Below are positions 24,115 to 36,352 of a stretch of DNA of 64,000 nucleotides, piece by piece (position 1 is the first letter of the stretch; each line of letters opens with the position of its first letter). Source of the stretch: Heterostelium multicystogenum. Its lineage: Eukaryota > Evosea > Eumycetozoa > Acytosteliales > Acytosteliaceae. The stretch is from contig RCNN01000002.1 of the NCBI GenBank assembly GCA_003667245.1, forward strand, positions 62,001 to 126,000. The letters run 5' to 3'. The position numbers were made by a program, and so were the translations under genes. The notes below the pieces were generated by a model. It saw only the letters and a list, made by a program, of their open reading frames with translations. It searched no databases and was not told where the DNA came from.

Positions 24115-25216
24115 CAATAAAACTTGTATTTTCCAGACATTGAACTTTATCGATTGGAAATCCACAGTCAATTAACCATAAAAATTAATTAATATATAAA
24201 TTTTTATTAAAAAGAAAACAATAGATCCAACTATTTTTAGTTCTAAAATTCTTGGATCTTATCTATATATTATTAGTTTTATTTATAGGTAATATTGGAA
24301 TAACAATATTAAATAACTAGCTTACACAAATTTGTGTAAGGATCACTTGTATTTATAGTGTAAATTGAAACTGTACCAACACCTAATAACAAATCATTTT
24401 CAAACATTTTTTAATTAAATTATAATTGTATTTTGCATATAAATGGGTAGCAAGTTTTTGGTTGTTGTAGTTGCTGATTCATCATTCTAATTGAGTTTCA
24501 TTCTTTCCAGATGATTTTAATAAATAAATACCATATAATAATATTCAATGATGTTGTTGTTGTATTGATATTTCTTCACCTCAATATCAATGAAACCCAG
24601 AATTAAAAACTTCTGAGTCATTCCAACCCTCATTTTCATTTTTAACTTGGCTCATCATGCTGCATATTTTACAATTTCACACCCTCTACTTAAATCCACG
24701 CTTTCCATAAACATCAAATCCTGTTTTTGACATTAAAACATACATATTTAAAAACCACCAAAAAAAAACATAAATAATGAAAATATTAAAAAGATGTGCT
24801 ATATTTTCATACCTTTTACATCAATAGAATACACTGCACTCTTTGTTTTTAAAATAGATAATGAAATGAATAGGTGTTTGGGTTGAATCTTGTTTAAAGA
24901 AAGAATTACTACTTGTGGTTATATGTCATTTATTAGGATGGACTTGTGGTTTATAGATTGTAATTTTAGACCCAATACAGTCATCATTCAGATTACTTTC
25001 CCAGTAAAAGGGCAGATACCCACAAATCTACTTTTGATTGATTCATCATTTGAGTTGTATTTTTCCATCTAGATCGGTCCTTGCAATCATAGTTGTGGGC
25101 TATTTTCAGACACAAAAAAAAAATGAATGACCAAAATCTTGAACTTGAATAGAATGATCTTCAAACCCCCATTAAAACACATATAAATATTAATATAAAC
25201 ATATTGATAGAGAGAG
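24115..25216. other. Divergent intergenic region, amino acid transporter to PIG-X gene
   Basis: AT-rich DNA with no convincing gene. A short plus frame at 24890-25072 has no supporting features. Contains the promoters of both neighbours. Confidence 0.55.
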
Positions 25217-26821
25217 ATGACACAAAGTAATAAGCTGTATACTTGGTACTGTTGGTCGCTTTGAGTATTGCTTTAGTATTTGCTCAGCAGCAGGCGGGTT
25301 CTGCTGTTGGTAACCACGAAGAAATCTTGTTCTGGTCGGATAATGGCGTAGATAATTTGGATGTGAAGATTGCATCACCTTCATCCTTTACAGTTAAGCA
25401 ACCCGTCGGCTCAAACAACAAGATACTGTGGTCTGCACAGCTACCTGGTTAACAACATCGACCAGTACCACTCGCTATTGTTCAACGACCCCGAGATCCA
25501 ATCTATAGAGATCACCTACAATCAACATACCTCCAACAATATTATTCCAGAATCACCGGTCAGCAGATCTCATCTATACTCACTCTACCCAGCAATTGGT
25601 TCAGAGACACCGCTGCTCTCGATTGTCGTCGACTATGTCGATACCTCAAAGAAGGTGGTGACTGAGCACTTTGCCACTGTCAAGCAAATGTCATTGAATG
25701 ACACCGCTGCATTGTGCAGATCAATAGAGCCACTCATTGGTCATCCTTTACTACCACTAAATCAATCACCACTCAGCAGTCTTGTCTATATGGGACTGAC
25801 TCCACGTGATATTGTCGCACCACTCTTTACTTCTGCTCAATTGACATCAAGTAACTCTATTAAGCAACGATTCTTCCAGCAACAAATTGACTTTACACTT
25901 GGTGGAATGATGTCATCACTTTCAATACTTGCAAGTCAGCAGCAACAGCCACAGACAGCTTCAACTTTGAAGCCAAGTCGTATCAGCTGGTCATATAGCT
26001 CCACTAAATACATTGGACGTACCATCAAGTTTGACAAAGAATATCGTCACAGGCCAAATTAATTTGCAATTCAGTGAAGTCATCGAAATAAGTGCATCAA
26101 GCGTAGCAGTTGAAAGCTCGAGCATTCTTCAATCAGTCTCTACTGCCACAAACGACCGTCATCATTCTCATCAGCTCTTTACAGGATTGGTCGATACTAC
26201 AGAAATACACAATAAGCCAGTTGCAAACTATAGTGCAACTATCACATCTAGAGAGGCACGTAAACAAGGATTCCATCGTGAACTCTACACTTCAATTCAG
26301 CTCAATCAATTGAATAACAACAACAAACCACAAGATTGTTCCATTTTACTGTTGGAGCACTTTGACCAAGGTGCTTTTGTGGATCGATATGAAGTTGACG
26401 AACTCAAACGTTTTGGTGGACCATCAGTATATCTCTACCAATTGATTGATCTCGAGAAGCCATCTTATACATCAACACAAAACTTTGTATCAGTCTCAAA
26501 GCCAATCACTCAACAATCTAACATTGAAATTACAATGCCATTCCATCTTCGCTATCAAAACCCAGGTATCACAATCAACCGTGTATCTACTGTATTGCCA
26601 CCAGTTGTCTTTGTCAACTGCAACGACAGATGGGAGAGAATCAGCATAACAAATGAAGTTCCAACTTTACATATTGAAACACCAGTCGGACAACTTGGAG
26701 TACGATCATTCGTCATTATATTTACACTTTTAGTAACCGTAGTAGGATCACTGATAGTCATTCTGGCAATCGTTTTACAAATCCAGCTCAAAGAAAGATT
26801 AATTACATCAAAGAATAAATA
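25217..26821 (+). CDS. pigX: PIG-X/Pbn1-like subunit of GPI mannosyltransferase I
   Basis: ER membrane protein that stabilises the catalytic PIG-M/Gpi14 subunit, which adds the first mannose to the GPI precursor. The likely start is the ATG at 25217, one shift away from a signal peptide reading LVLLVALSIALVFAQQQ. The luminal N-terminal half (residues 30-300) has no clear relative beyond a possible Pbn1-like extension. The C-terminal half carries the PIG-X pattern: HRELYTSIQL, the hallmark GAFVDRYEVDELKRFGG, ITMPFHLRYQNPG and PPVVFVNC, then HIETPVGQLGVRSF. A single transmembrane helix (FVIIFTLLVTVVGSLIVILA) precedes a short basic tail. At about 530 residues it is nearer yeast Pbn1 than the short vertebrate PIG-X. 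One-base shifts near 25235, 25440 and 26055. It converges on the kinase gene, with 74 bases between stops. Confidence 0.82.
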
Positions 26822-26895
26822 AAGCCAAAACAATAAACAAATATATTATTATTATTATTATACAATCATATACATATAAATATTTATTATCTAAA

Positions 26896-29172
26896 CTATG
26901 TAGCTAATAATTGTAATAGATTTCCTTGTGAATATACAATGCTCTTGGGAGACAATAATCTGGCGCTAGTGATGGGTCCCCCCTCTTGTCCAGGATACTT
27001 TTGTACTATTTTGATTTGTTCTTGTCCAATGTCATCAAACTTATATCTGATCATTGTTGCATCGGATGAATAACTGAGTATCTCTTTGCACTCCATGTTG
27101 GAGTGTATATCTAAAACTGGTTGTTGATGCTCTACCAATTGTAAAACAAAGCGAAGTATACATATTCCAAACACGTAATGTCGGACTTGTAGTACCAATC
27201 ATTAGCAGAGGATCGCTCAGATGTGATCTAAACTTGACACATTTGATAGGATTCTCTTCAATGAACGTTCTAAAGCAATGACTTGCTCTTGTATCCCATA
27301 GCCTTGCTTTTTTTATCTAGTCCACCACTCACAACGAGAGAATGCGATGGTTGAGAATCAATAGTGATTTGTGGTGATCCTGCCATCCATTGTACTGATA
27401 CAACAACCTTTTTCCAAATCCCATAGTCTCACACAGCTCTCTGTTGCTGACGTAGTTACCAAATTCTGTTGGCTCCAAACCACTTTATCTATGATGTTGT
27501 TTCCACCGAAATTGATTGTTTTCAAAGGTGTGATCATTTCCTCTTGAATGCTTAAGTCATACAAACTTATGAATCCATTGCCTACTGCTGACAAGTAACT
27601 TTTGTTATTGAGCACACTGATTGCCATGTCACTCACAAGCAACGCTTGATACTGAAGAGATAGTGAGCGACTGAGTGCTTCTGTATTTACATTGTATGCC
27701 TTGATGAATCCTGATTGTTTATAGCCAACATACAAGTGCTGTTGATGCAGCTCCAAACTACTGATATCTACTGATGACTGCTGTTGAGAGAATAATCTAA
27801 CATTGCTCAATCGATTCGCTATAATTGTAGAAGATCTTTGTTTCATGAGGAGTGTTGGAGTAGTTTCATACTCCATACTCTGTGACGCGTAATATCCATT
27901 CGGCTGTGAAAGTTGTGTATCTTGAGGTCTCAATGGTTGTGTTTGTTGCTTGGATTGTTGTACATTTTGTGAAATAAAACTGTTTGAATTGCTGCTGAAT
28001 GAATTGCTTGCTATATTAATGCTATTATCCATAGAACTTGTGGGCAGTTTAAATATAGATGAATATGAAACAGATTGATCGATCTGATCAATGATTTGTA
28101 AAATCTCCTTGAATGTTGGACGTTGATCCGGCTTGGGATGCCAACATTTGACTATGAGTGATTTCCACGATTGTGGTATATGAGTGAGTGGAGGACGATA
28201 GTCTTCCACCGCTACTAGAAATGCCATTTTCAATGGCTCCATTCCACAGTATGGATCTTTGAGTGTCATCAACTCCCACAATATAATTGCATATGAGTAA
28301 ACATCTACTTTCTCTGTGTATTTCTCTCCACGGAATGACTCTGGTGCCATCCAAGCAAGCGATCCCATTGCAGCTGTCATTTCATTAGGACCAGACTTCA
28401 TCTCTTTAGACAATCCAAAATCATTGATCTTTGCCACTGAATAATCATTGTCTAGCAAGATGTTGGAGCTCGTCAGGTCGCGATGTATAATAGGATCATG
28501 GAAATTGGTGTGTAGATAATTCATTCCATCGGCAATGTCACGTGCAATAGAAAGCTGCAAGCGAGAATTGATAAGATATGCTTTCTCATCCAGTAGCTTC
28601 CTCAAAGATCCGCCACCCATGTATTCCATGATGATGCAACGATTGTCTTCCTCCGAGCACGCACCCATAAACATTACACAGCGCGGGTGGCAAAGCTTGC
28701 TGATGATCGATACCTCTTTGTTGAAGAGATCGGCCTCTGATCGATCACGAAATTTAGAAATTGTAATCTTCTTGAGTGCTACGCTCTTGCCGCGCCAACT
28801 TCCCTTGTAGACCTTTCCAAAGAATCCTTTACCAATCTCACGCTCAACAAACAATTCACTGAAAGGAATGATATGGTCTCTAAGAGTGGACTTCAAACGC
28901 ACCAACTGTTTAAAATGCACACCATCTACATCATCATTAGAATCAGCATCGTCAAAGAAAGAGGCTGCGCCCTGTTGCTGGAGATCAAACTCATCATCGA
29001 CGAGCTGCGTTGGGGCGATGTCGTCGTCGGCCAGGTCGTCATCGTCCTCCTGCGTCGCGCCAACAGTGGAGGCAGTGGATTTGGTGGAGAGGGTGTCCGA
29101 TAGTTCAACTTCATCATCGTCAGCCATCTGCACTCCTCCGCCGCCACCACTGGTGCCTATACTCGAGGTCAT
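26896..29172 (-). CDS. TKL-type protein kinase fused to C-terminal WD40 repeats
   Basis: A 604-codon uninterrupted frame (29172-27358) continues after two shifts to 26896. Residues 1-90 are acidic and disordered. The kinase domain spans about 107-362: glycine loop GKGFFGKVYKG (114-124), VAIK-type lysine in VALKK (K134), alpha-C Glu near 153, catalytic HRDLTSSN (230-237), DFG at 251-253 (KINDFGLSKE) and MAPES (275-279). HRDLxxxN with a TKL-like activation segment suggests Raf/MLK-like dual-specificity relatives common in dictyostelids. A Gln/Ser linker follows. From about residue 465 on, the sequence folds as a beta propeller (SCVRLWDLEKG, ARLWDTRASHCF, LRVWNM). All catalytic residues are present, so activity is expected. 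An upstream ATG at 29237-29239 (MGDRMNISSSHEMN) could add about 22 residues if a one-base shift is assumed. Confidence 0.88.
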
Positions 29173-29239
29173 GCTGTTGATATACGAAACTGCTGCTATT
29201 CATTTCATGCGATGAACTTATGTTCATCCGATCACCCAT

Positions 29240-30232
29240 CTTTTATCTATTTCCAAGAAGTGAGTGAATACACTCTTTTTTTAAATTTATTTATTTAAAT
29301 TTTTTTTAACTTTTTTTAAATATTTTTTAATATATTATTATTTATTTTTGCATTGGGTAAACTCAAATAATTAATGCCAACATTTATTTAAATAAATTTA
29401 GTCATTGGATTACACCAAATTATTATTGTTAAAACTAAAATTAAAACTTATTAGGTTAGACAAACCAATGTAAATATTGGTTTACATAAATGTGTTAAAT
29501 GTGGAATCTACTAGCCAAACCAAAAAAAGATATTCCATTTGATAATCAAGCAAAAAATGATATTTTTAAGGACATCATTATAAAATGTTAGAATGTGTAT
29601 TTCATAATAGCAAATATTTTTATTATTATTATTATTCATATAGGTATTAGAAAGTCTATTGTTGTTTTTGAACTCATTATTTCAATTTATTTGATTAACC
29701 TATTCTAATTCCAATACTTAATCTTAACCTAAATGATTGGTATACTATCAATATCGATATTCTTCTTCATTTCACAAACATGTAAATATTAGAATTACCA
29801 CTTTCTTGAGTTATTATCAATAGTTGTTAATGAATATTTGTGTCGCAGATCGCTTTACGACATGTCATTTTTGAGAGAACATCTGAAGTTCTGGCAAAAT
29901 CACAGTGTTTTTCAAATTTCAATTTTTATTTATTTTTTTAATAATTTTCGCGGATTCTCGACTCCCTTCTGCATGGGTGTGTTTCACATGACTGTCTGGC
30001 AGGTTTTCCTGCTCTTTGTGTTAAAAACGACCAAACTATTGTCTCCTTTACTATCACTTTAGTAGTCTTAGGCCACCCGTAATCCTTCAATCTCAAGTAA
30101 TTATCTATCTATCTTAAGATGTTATAGTTGATTGTTGCTTTGATATCATCATACAATATGGAGAGAAGAAAAGAAACATGAAACATAACACCGAAGACTC
30201 AAAAGATAAGTTACTAATTTTTATACTATAGA
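29240..30232. other. Divergent intergenic region, kinase to ribosomal P2; contains a GC-richer island
   Basis: The left 600 bases are ordinary AT-rich spacer. From about 29845 to 30090 composition becomes clearly more balanced and includes a short perfect hairpin (GCAGG at 29999-30003, TTTT loop, CCTGC at 30008-30012). The open frame there (29838-30062) is not convincing as protein. A TTTTTATACTATAG acceptor-like sequence just before the P2 ATG suggests a 5' UTR intron, so part of the island may be a 5' leader exon. Confidence 0.45.
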
Positions 30233-30561
30233 ATGAAATACTTGTCCGCTTATCTCTTAGTTGTCCTCGGTGGTAATGCCACCCCATCTGCTGAAGATGT
30301 CACCAAGGTTTTGTCCTCAGTTGGTGCTGAAGTCGATGCTGCCCGTGTCTCTGCCGTCGTTGCTGAGCTCAACGGAAAGAACATCCAAGAACTCATCTCC
30401 GCTGGTATGACCAAGGTTGGTTCAGCCCCAGCTGCCGGTGCTGCTGCCCCAGCCGCCGCCGCCGCCTCATCTGCTGCTGCTCCAGCTGCCGCTGCTGCCC
30501 AAAGAAGGAAGAAAAGAAGGAAGAATCCGACGAAGATATGGGTATGGGTCTCTTCGATTAA
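30233..30561 (+). CDS. rplP2: 60S acidic ribosomal protein P2
   Basis: Component of the ribosomal stalk that recruits elongation factors. The N-terminus MKYLSAYLLVVLGGN with PSAEDVTKVLSSVGAEVD is the P2 dimerisation domain, followed by an Ala/Pro-rich hinge. A missing C in the CCC run near 30500 shifts the frame. In the correct frame the end reads KKEEKKEESDEDMGMGLFD, the universally conserved acidic tail, with its TAA at 30559-30561. Length (about 110 residues) is normal. Codon use is strongly biased to C-ending codons, as expected for a highly expressed gene. The TATAG directly before the ATG may be an intron acceptor in the leader. Confidence 0.96.
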
Positions 30562-30674
30562 ACGTAATATATAATGTCCCTCTATTATATATTTAATAAA
30601 AGAAAAAAGGTTGACAAATCTACTTTTTTTTTTTGTTAGAAACTATTTATACAACGTTTATTTGTGGACAGATG

Positions 30675-31316
30675 TTACAATTTCTTTATTATTATTACTT
30701 CGTAGTTTTTAAGTTGGTTGTAGAAACCTTGGTTCGGTTTGATGGCTGGACGAGCATTCTTAACAATGGCATATGCTTTGTCCAGGTTGAGTTGGTGTCT
30801 TTTCAATGAGATATGCTATTAAGATTGTGGACGATCTCGATATTCCAGCATTGCAGTGCACCAATATACCTCGGTTTTCACTTACTGCTTGGTCGATGAA
30901 TCCAAAAGCCATTTGGAAATGATCATGTATATTGTAATCGACATCGTCATACATATCGATGTTCATATATTCAATTCCATCATTCATGAATAAATTGGCT
31001 ATGCCAAAACCAACATTGAGAATTCTAGTGATATTGTATGATTCAACTGTTCTCGATTGAAAGCAGCATCCTGAGATCCAATGAAGAGCATTGCATTGTC
31101 ATTGAATTCGCTCAGATCACATTTATAGCAGAGATCATCTGGTTTAGTATCAACCACAAATCCATGTGATGGCTGTAGCAGAGAAGATTCTATTACTTTA
31201 GTATCACTCCCAGCAGATGAAAGATTGACTTTATATTTGCTTCCATCTTTGTTAGTTATAACTGTATCGACATTCTTTAGTTTTCTACTGTTTTTTAATT
31301 CATCTAAAAATGACAT
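30675..31316 (-). CDS. Dual-specificity protein phosphatase (DUSP-like)
   Basis: Starts MSFLDELKNSRKLKNVDTVI at 31316. The N-terminal 75 residues are charged and have no known domain. The phosphatase core follows: NAMLFIGSQDAAFN (usual entry strand of DUSPs), NITRILNVG after a one-base shift near 31045, then YMNIDMYDDVDYNIHDHF with the general-acid Asp region. The catalytic P-loop is ILVHCNAGISRSSTI (Cys and Arg present, about 30845-30890). A shift near 30805 leads to LDKAYAIVKNARPAIKPNQG, the conserved last helix, and to the TAA at 30675. About 213 residues. Predicted to dephosphorylate Ser/Thr/Tyr, for example on MAP kinases; the target is unknown. Convergent with ribosomal P2 (113 bases between stops). 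Confidence 0.88.
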
Positions 31317-32077
31317 GTTTTGATCTGAATCGAACTCTTGAAGAGTGTGAAGCTATTATTGTTGGTTCCAAACACACAATTCTCAAGAAAAAATAAAACA
31401 GAAATCCAATCAAAAAGCATAATGAAGCCTAATTTAACAATCAAAGTGATAAAAATGGCAAAGTTGGAGTTGTGTCGCACTCATAGCTTTATGAATTAAA
31501 AATGAAGATAACCAGGCCAATAACAATGACAATGGCTGGTACAAGTGATTCACTTGATATATACAAAATAGAATGGAAAGAGATAAATAAGAAATGATTT
31601 GAATCATCATCATAATCATAATCACTTTCGATATCATTTTAATTTTTTTTGTTATTTATTTTAATTTTGAAAGAATAAAAAATATGATAAAGTAATAGGT
31701 CGTCCACAGGAATGAAGCATGGACATGAATATGAGTGACGTGACATGGAGATACATTGTACAATGACTGTGAACTTCTGGTAGTTGGGGAGTTGTTAGTT
31801 GTAGCATGTTGTTTTTAGATAACTAATTCAATGTGTGACAAATAAAAATATTTGTTGGTTGATTGTTTGGCGTTGGGAAAAAAAAAGGTGACTTGAACAG
31901 AGGTCACACTTGCTAATTAAAACAGTAGCGGGTATTGATTTTGATTGTATAAATAGGTTGATTGGCGAATGAGCTGCGAAGTTGACTAAAAATAACGTTT
32001 TTTGGTTTGGGGTGGAGTTGATTGATTGAATGTGGTTGTGACTGTTAAATATTATTGTTACTATTTACTATTATTAT
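31317..32077. other. Intergenic, DUSP start to G-alpha stop
   Basis: AT-rich. A 67-codon minus-strand frame (31434-31637) is hydrophobic and Met/Ile-rich with one possible membrane helix. It lacks any other support and is not called. Nothing else is seen. Confidence 0.5.
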
Positions 32078-33243
32078 TTAAAAGTGGATCTTGAGTATTT
32101 GGTTGATAATTGATCTTCTTACGGCGTCAAATACAACACTGATGTTCTCTGTGTCGGTGGCGGTGGTTACATGTGCTACTACAGTCTTTCCGGCTGGAAC
32201 ATGTGAAAGATATTGATTTCTAACAAACTCGAGACCCTTTTCATAGTCGAATCCACCAGTGTAGGCTGGGAAGTATTGGCTGAGTGGTTCCTTGGTGATC
32301 TTTTCACGGAAGATATCGTTCTTGTTCAAGAACAATACAAATGATGTATTCTTAAAGTATTCGTTGTTGACAATGTCTCTCCAAAGCTTCATGCTGTCCA
32401 TCATACGGTTGGTGGCACCATCCTCAACAAGATTCATATTGTAATCACCCAAAGCAACACAGAAAATAATTGTCTTGACGTCTTCGAAATAGTGGATCCA
32501 CTTCTTTCTCTCATTCTTTTGACCACCTACATCCAACAAACGGAATCTAACATCGTCTACGACAAAAACAGTTTCCTTCATACCAGTAGTTCTTTGACGG
32601 CACTTCAAAATGTCTTCTTGAGTTGGAGTATAGTTTTCTGAACCGATTCTTTCAATATTTGCCAAACAACTTTTTTTTTGAAAATAGAATTAGCTTTAAC
32701 TTTCAACTAATATTATAAGATGATTATTCTTTGATACATACTATCCGGCAACTTCAGGTAAATTGAATTCGTGTCTCTTAGTGTTGTATAGGGTTTGGAT
32801 TGCTGGATCCTTCCACATTTTAGATAACTCTTCACACATATGTGGGGCAAGAGGCAACTCATATGGATTTGCGTTGGCATAATATTCGGATCTTTCTCTG
32901 AGTTCTTCAGCTACATTCATATCGTAGTTTTTCCAAATTTCTGATCAACAATTGGACACATTGCAAAACATTGGATTGCATAATATCTCTAAATGATTTA
33001 ATTTCATCATCGGTGAAACCTTTGGTGTGGATATATCTCATTTGTTTGGCAATGGTTGATTTACCAGAATCACCAGCACCTAAATACCAAGATATTAATA
33101 AAAAAGTCTTTTGAATAGCCTCTGAAATCCAACATACCCAATAATAATAATTTAATTTCTCTCTCCAAGGTTTTCTTTTCACTGGCAAGTTCCTTGTCAA
33201 TGTTGAGACTTGACTTTTGTTCTGAGCTTTGTGTGCATCCCAT
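32078..33243 (-). CDS. Heterotrimeric G-protein alpha subunit
   Basis: Signal-transducing GTPase. Start ATG at 33241-33243. MGCTQSSEQK carries the N-myristoylation Gly2 and palmitoylation Cys3. The P-loop GAGDSGKST (residues 36-44, split by an intron after LLLLG) has Asp where nearly all G-alphas have Glu. Switch I is CRQRTTG, with the catalytic Arg and Thr. Switch II is DVGGQKNERKKW (arginine finger Gln present). NKND and TATDT complete the guanine-binding motifs. The helical domain is intact (YYANANPYELPLAPHMCEEL), with a one-base shift near 32940. A second intron lies about 32668-32743. The protein ends ILKIHF, so there is no Cys at position -4 and no pertussis-toxin ADP-ribosylation site is expected. 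About 355 residues. It is one of the expanded dictyostelid G-alpha family; I do not assign a number. Confidence 0.95.
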
Positions 33244-36200
33244 TTTATTATTTATTCGTTTATTTGGTTATATGAAACTTAATTCTAATTGATTAATAAT
33301 TATACTATTAGTATTTGATTTGATGAGATAAAAACGGTAGAATATAACATAAGGAAAGTGATTAAAGAAAATTGTTATCTTCCAATTGGAATATTATTAT
33401 TGTTTTTGTATAACTATTTTGGTTTGAGGATGGTCTTGGGAGGATACCTGTAATTTCTGCTTTGCCTCCTGATATCTCAATAATTAATAAAAAGAATATT
33501 TGCAATCATATCGGATATCCTTTGATAACCAAAACAATCTTTGATTATCTTCCCCCAATGAAATCGATGTTGTTGCCTACCAATGTTGTCATTGGAGGGG
33601 GGTTTGATTTGTGTTTTTTGTGCCTTCAGCAAAATTTGAAGGTCGATTTTGATTGTGCTTGAGAAAATTTTTGCTTATGATCAACTCGCAAAAATAATAA
33701 TCAAGATGGTGTTGGCACTCTGTGATGGATTATGATGTTTTTATTTTTACTTTCTGATGTGAATGGGTGTTACCAGTAAGACTATTGTTAAAAACAACAA
33801 ATGCTTTTGTTGAAACAAAGTGATCAAACACTGTGCGTGAATTACAATCTGTTGTTGCTACCCATTTATTGGACTAGTGTCAACACAATGACATGGCAAA
33901 CAAACCAAAAAACACACAATGAACAAATGCGTATTATGTCATAGATGGCTGGCCCTATTTGTACAAAATATTTTGATTTGGATATTCGAAAATTACTTTG
34001 TGCTTTCTATTTTTAACAGATTGTTGGCTGATGGCGAAGATGTTACTGATGTACCAAGATATTGAAATTAAAAATCTTGAAACAAAAAGAGAACAAGGAA
34101 AAGAATTAAACTTACCTTACATACAGGTAAATTTTGAAATGTATGATTACAAAGAAATATATAAATGATTGGTAATTAATTCACATTTAGAAAGGGGCCA
34201 AATGAAAGGAAAGAAAAAGCAAAGCAAAGAAACGTTTAGCAAAGAAAGTCAGGAGCTTACACAAAAAAAACAAAAAGATATTTGAAAAATCCATATGATT
34301 CAAAGGAGATAATTATTGATATTTACATTTTCTGATGATGGTTTAGAATTTGTGATGGTTGGCTGGATCTATCTTAGAATGATTATTATTATATATTTAT
34401 TTACAACTGTTCCTCTTTAAAGTAATTTAAAGAATCTATCTATATTAATTATATTACTAAATATTATGTAATATTTGAATTCAGATAAAATGTTTATATG
34501 TGTTGAAATAAAACAAAAAAGTAACTGTAGTTTGTTATATTCTATTGTGTAGTTAGTTTGATTTGAGGTTTGATTTGAGTTGATTTGAATGACAAATATA
34601 AGGTAATGTATTGTATTTTACAACTTTTTGGTAATAAGAACAAAAGAAAAGAAAATCAAAGTTTTCATAAAGTTTAATGTCTTGTGTCTATTTTCTGGTG
34701 GAGTGGTGCTGTTGTCGTTAGTCAAGGTGGGAGAAAACCTGTCTATCTAATTAGATGTGTCGTTGGTATTCCAGGTATCAAAAAACCAAAAGAAAAAAAA
34801 AAAAAAAAACAATTGTCAAATTGATGGAATTCGAGCAGTATTAAATTCTATTTATGAAATTATTGTTATGATTCTTTACAAAGTTTTTGTGCTATGATCA
34901 GTTTCATTTTGGGAAAACCAAAACTTAAGCTTTGATTAATTTGGATGCAAAGAAGGGGGCATCTTCATACAGTGCGCCCTAAATTCTGATAGGTGGAACC
35001 AAGCACAGCCTAAATGTCAAAAAAGATCTCTTCGAAAATGATAATTGCACTAGCATCAAACCATAATGACCAGAATCAAAAACAAACTGCAACCACATTT
35101 TAATCTTCAACACACGTATTTGTATGATTTTTCTTTTAAAGCCACCTCTGATTATGAGGTATTTCGTAAAATTCGACCACAAAGATTTGAAAATTTTAGA
35201 TATTTTTTTGCAAAGGTATGAATCATCTTTGCCCAACGGTCTTTATTTTTTTTTTAATTATTTTTTTTTTTTTTAATCAATACCACATGAAAGATATTAT
35301 TCCATAATGTCACTTTTTTGTAAAAATGCCCGGCAACGATCTTTTTAATGGTGTTTTCGTGCTGTTCCATTTTTTTAGGGGTGCACCATTCATCATATGT
35401 TGACAAAGTAATCAAATGTGATGTTTCATTTACAAAAAATCTAGTGTTGGGACAGAAACTTTAACGATCTTTCAATCAATCTTTTAAGTAGTAAGGTTGG
35501 GTTGATTTTGTGGAATCACATCATGCACTCCACATACTGCAAATATTCAATATTGATGGTCTCATCCCATCCAAATCCATTTACTATATACTTGGTTTTT
35601 TAGAAATAAAAATGCCCAACAATACCCCAGAGATACATCTTTGCCCCACTGTAAATAATCTAATACCATCGTCAAATATCTATCCTACATTTCTTAAACC
35701 AGAGTTGTGGCTATTGGTCTTAAACCTATTTCTTGTGAATGTCGAGCAAAGGCATTGATTTCCAAGCATCTCCTCAACAGGTAAGAGTTTCTAGTTTTAA
35801 GTTAGAGTTTATACCTTAGTTGGGTAATATTACATATGGTAAGAATATTAAATTGAATCAAAGAATCAAATGATTGCACCAAATATTCAAAATTAATTTA
35901 GTTAGAATTTCTGTGTAATTTCCACAAGTTTAATCAATTTTATTTCAATATTCTCTGTTTATTTACTTGGTAATGGCTATCTAACCATCAAAGAATGTTT
36001 GGTTAGTGGAGCATTTTATAACAGATATATTGTCCAAATTTCTTATAAATGACCGAAGTTGACAGATTTCAAATAACTTTTAGTTGATTTTCACAGTGTA
36101 ATTCCAAGGTTAAACACTATTTTGAATATTAAAGATCCTTTTTGAGATAATTTTGATTATAATCAATATCAAAAAGAAAAAAAAAAACAAAAAAAAAAAA

Positions 36201-36258
36201 ATCTTTTTCATTGTTTATATTATATAAATAATGGATTTTTTTCAACTTTTCATCAAAA
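33244..36258. other. Three-kilobase gene-poor region upstream of tRNA-Gln
   Basis: The longest stretch without a gene in the window. It is AT-rich with poly(A/T) runs (34794-34810, 35253-35272, 36176-36200). Slightly more complex sequence occurs at 33850-34110 and 34930-35240, with short frames (34979-35236 minus, 35510-35758 plus) that show no domain, no codon bias and no supporting splice pattern. It may include decayed mobile-element sequence, since it precedes a tRNA gene that attracts insertions, but I see no recognisable element. Confidence 0.5.
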
Positions 36259-36329
36259 TGCTCTGTCATATAAGGGTTAGTATCCTGGACTTTGAATCCA
36301 GTCATCTGAGTTCGAATCTCAGCAGAGCA
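36259..36329 (+). tRNA. tRNA-Gln (anticodon UUG)
   Basis: Full cloverleaf of 71 bases without intron. Acceptor stem TGCTCTG/CAGAGCA pairs perfectly. A short D arm is present. Anticodon stem CTGGA/TCCAG encloses loop CTTTGAA with anticodon TTG (36292-36294), which decodes CAA. T arm is CTGAG-TTCGAAT-CTCAG. The B box TTCGAAT is canonical. A poly-A/T flank follows and retroelement sequence begins within about 25-50 bases downstream. Confidence 0.95.
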
Positions 36330-36352
36330 AAAATATTTTAAAGTTTAATTTT

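Noticed and set aside
31434..31637. 67-codon minus frame with a possible membrane helix
   Set aside because: Short, Met/Ile repeats from GATTAT repeats, no family, no splice signals. Could be a small peptide but cannot be supported.
34979..35236. 85-codon minus frame in the gene desert
   Set aside because: No domain, no codon bias, ends at an arbitrary A/T run.
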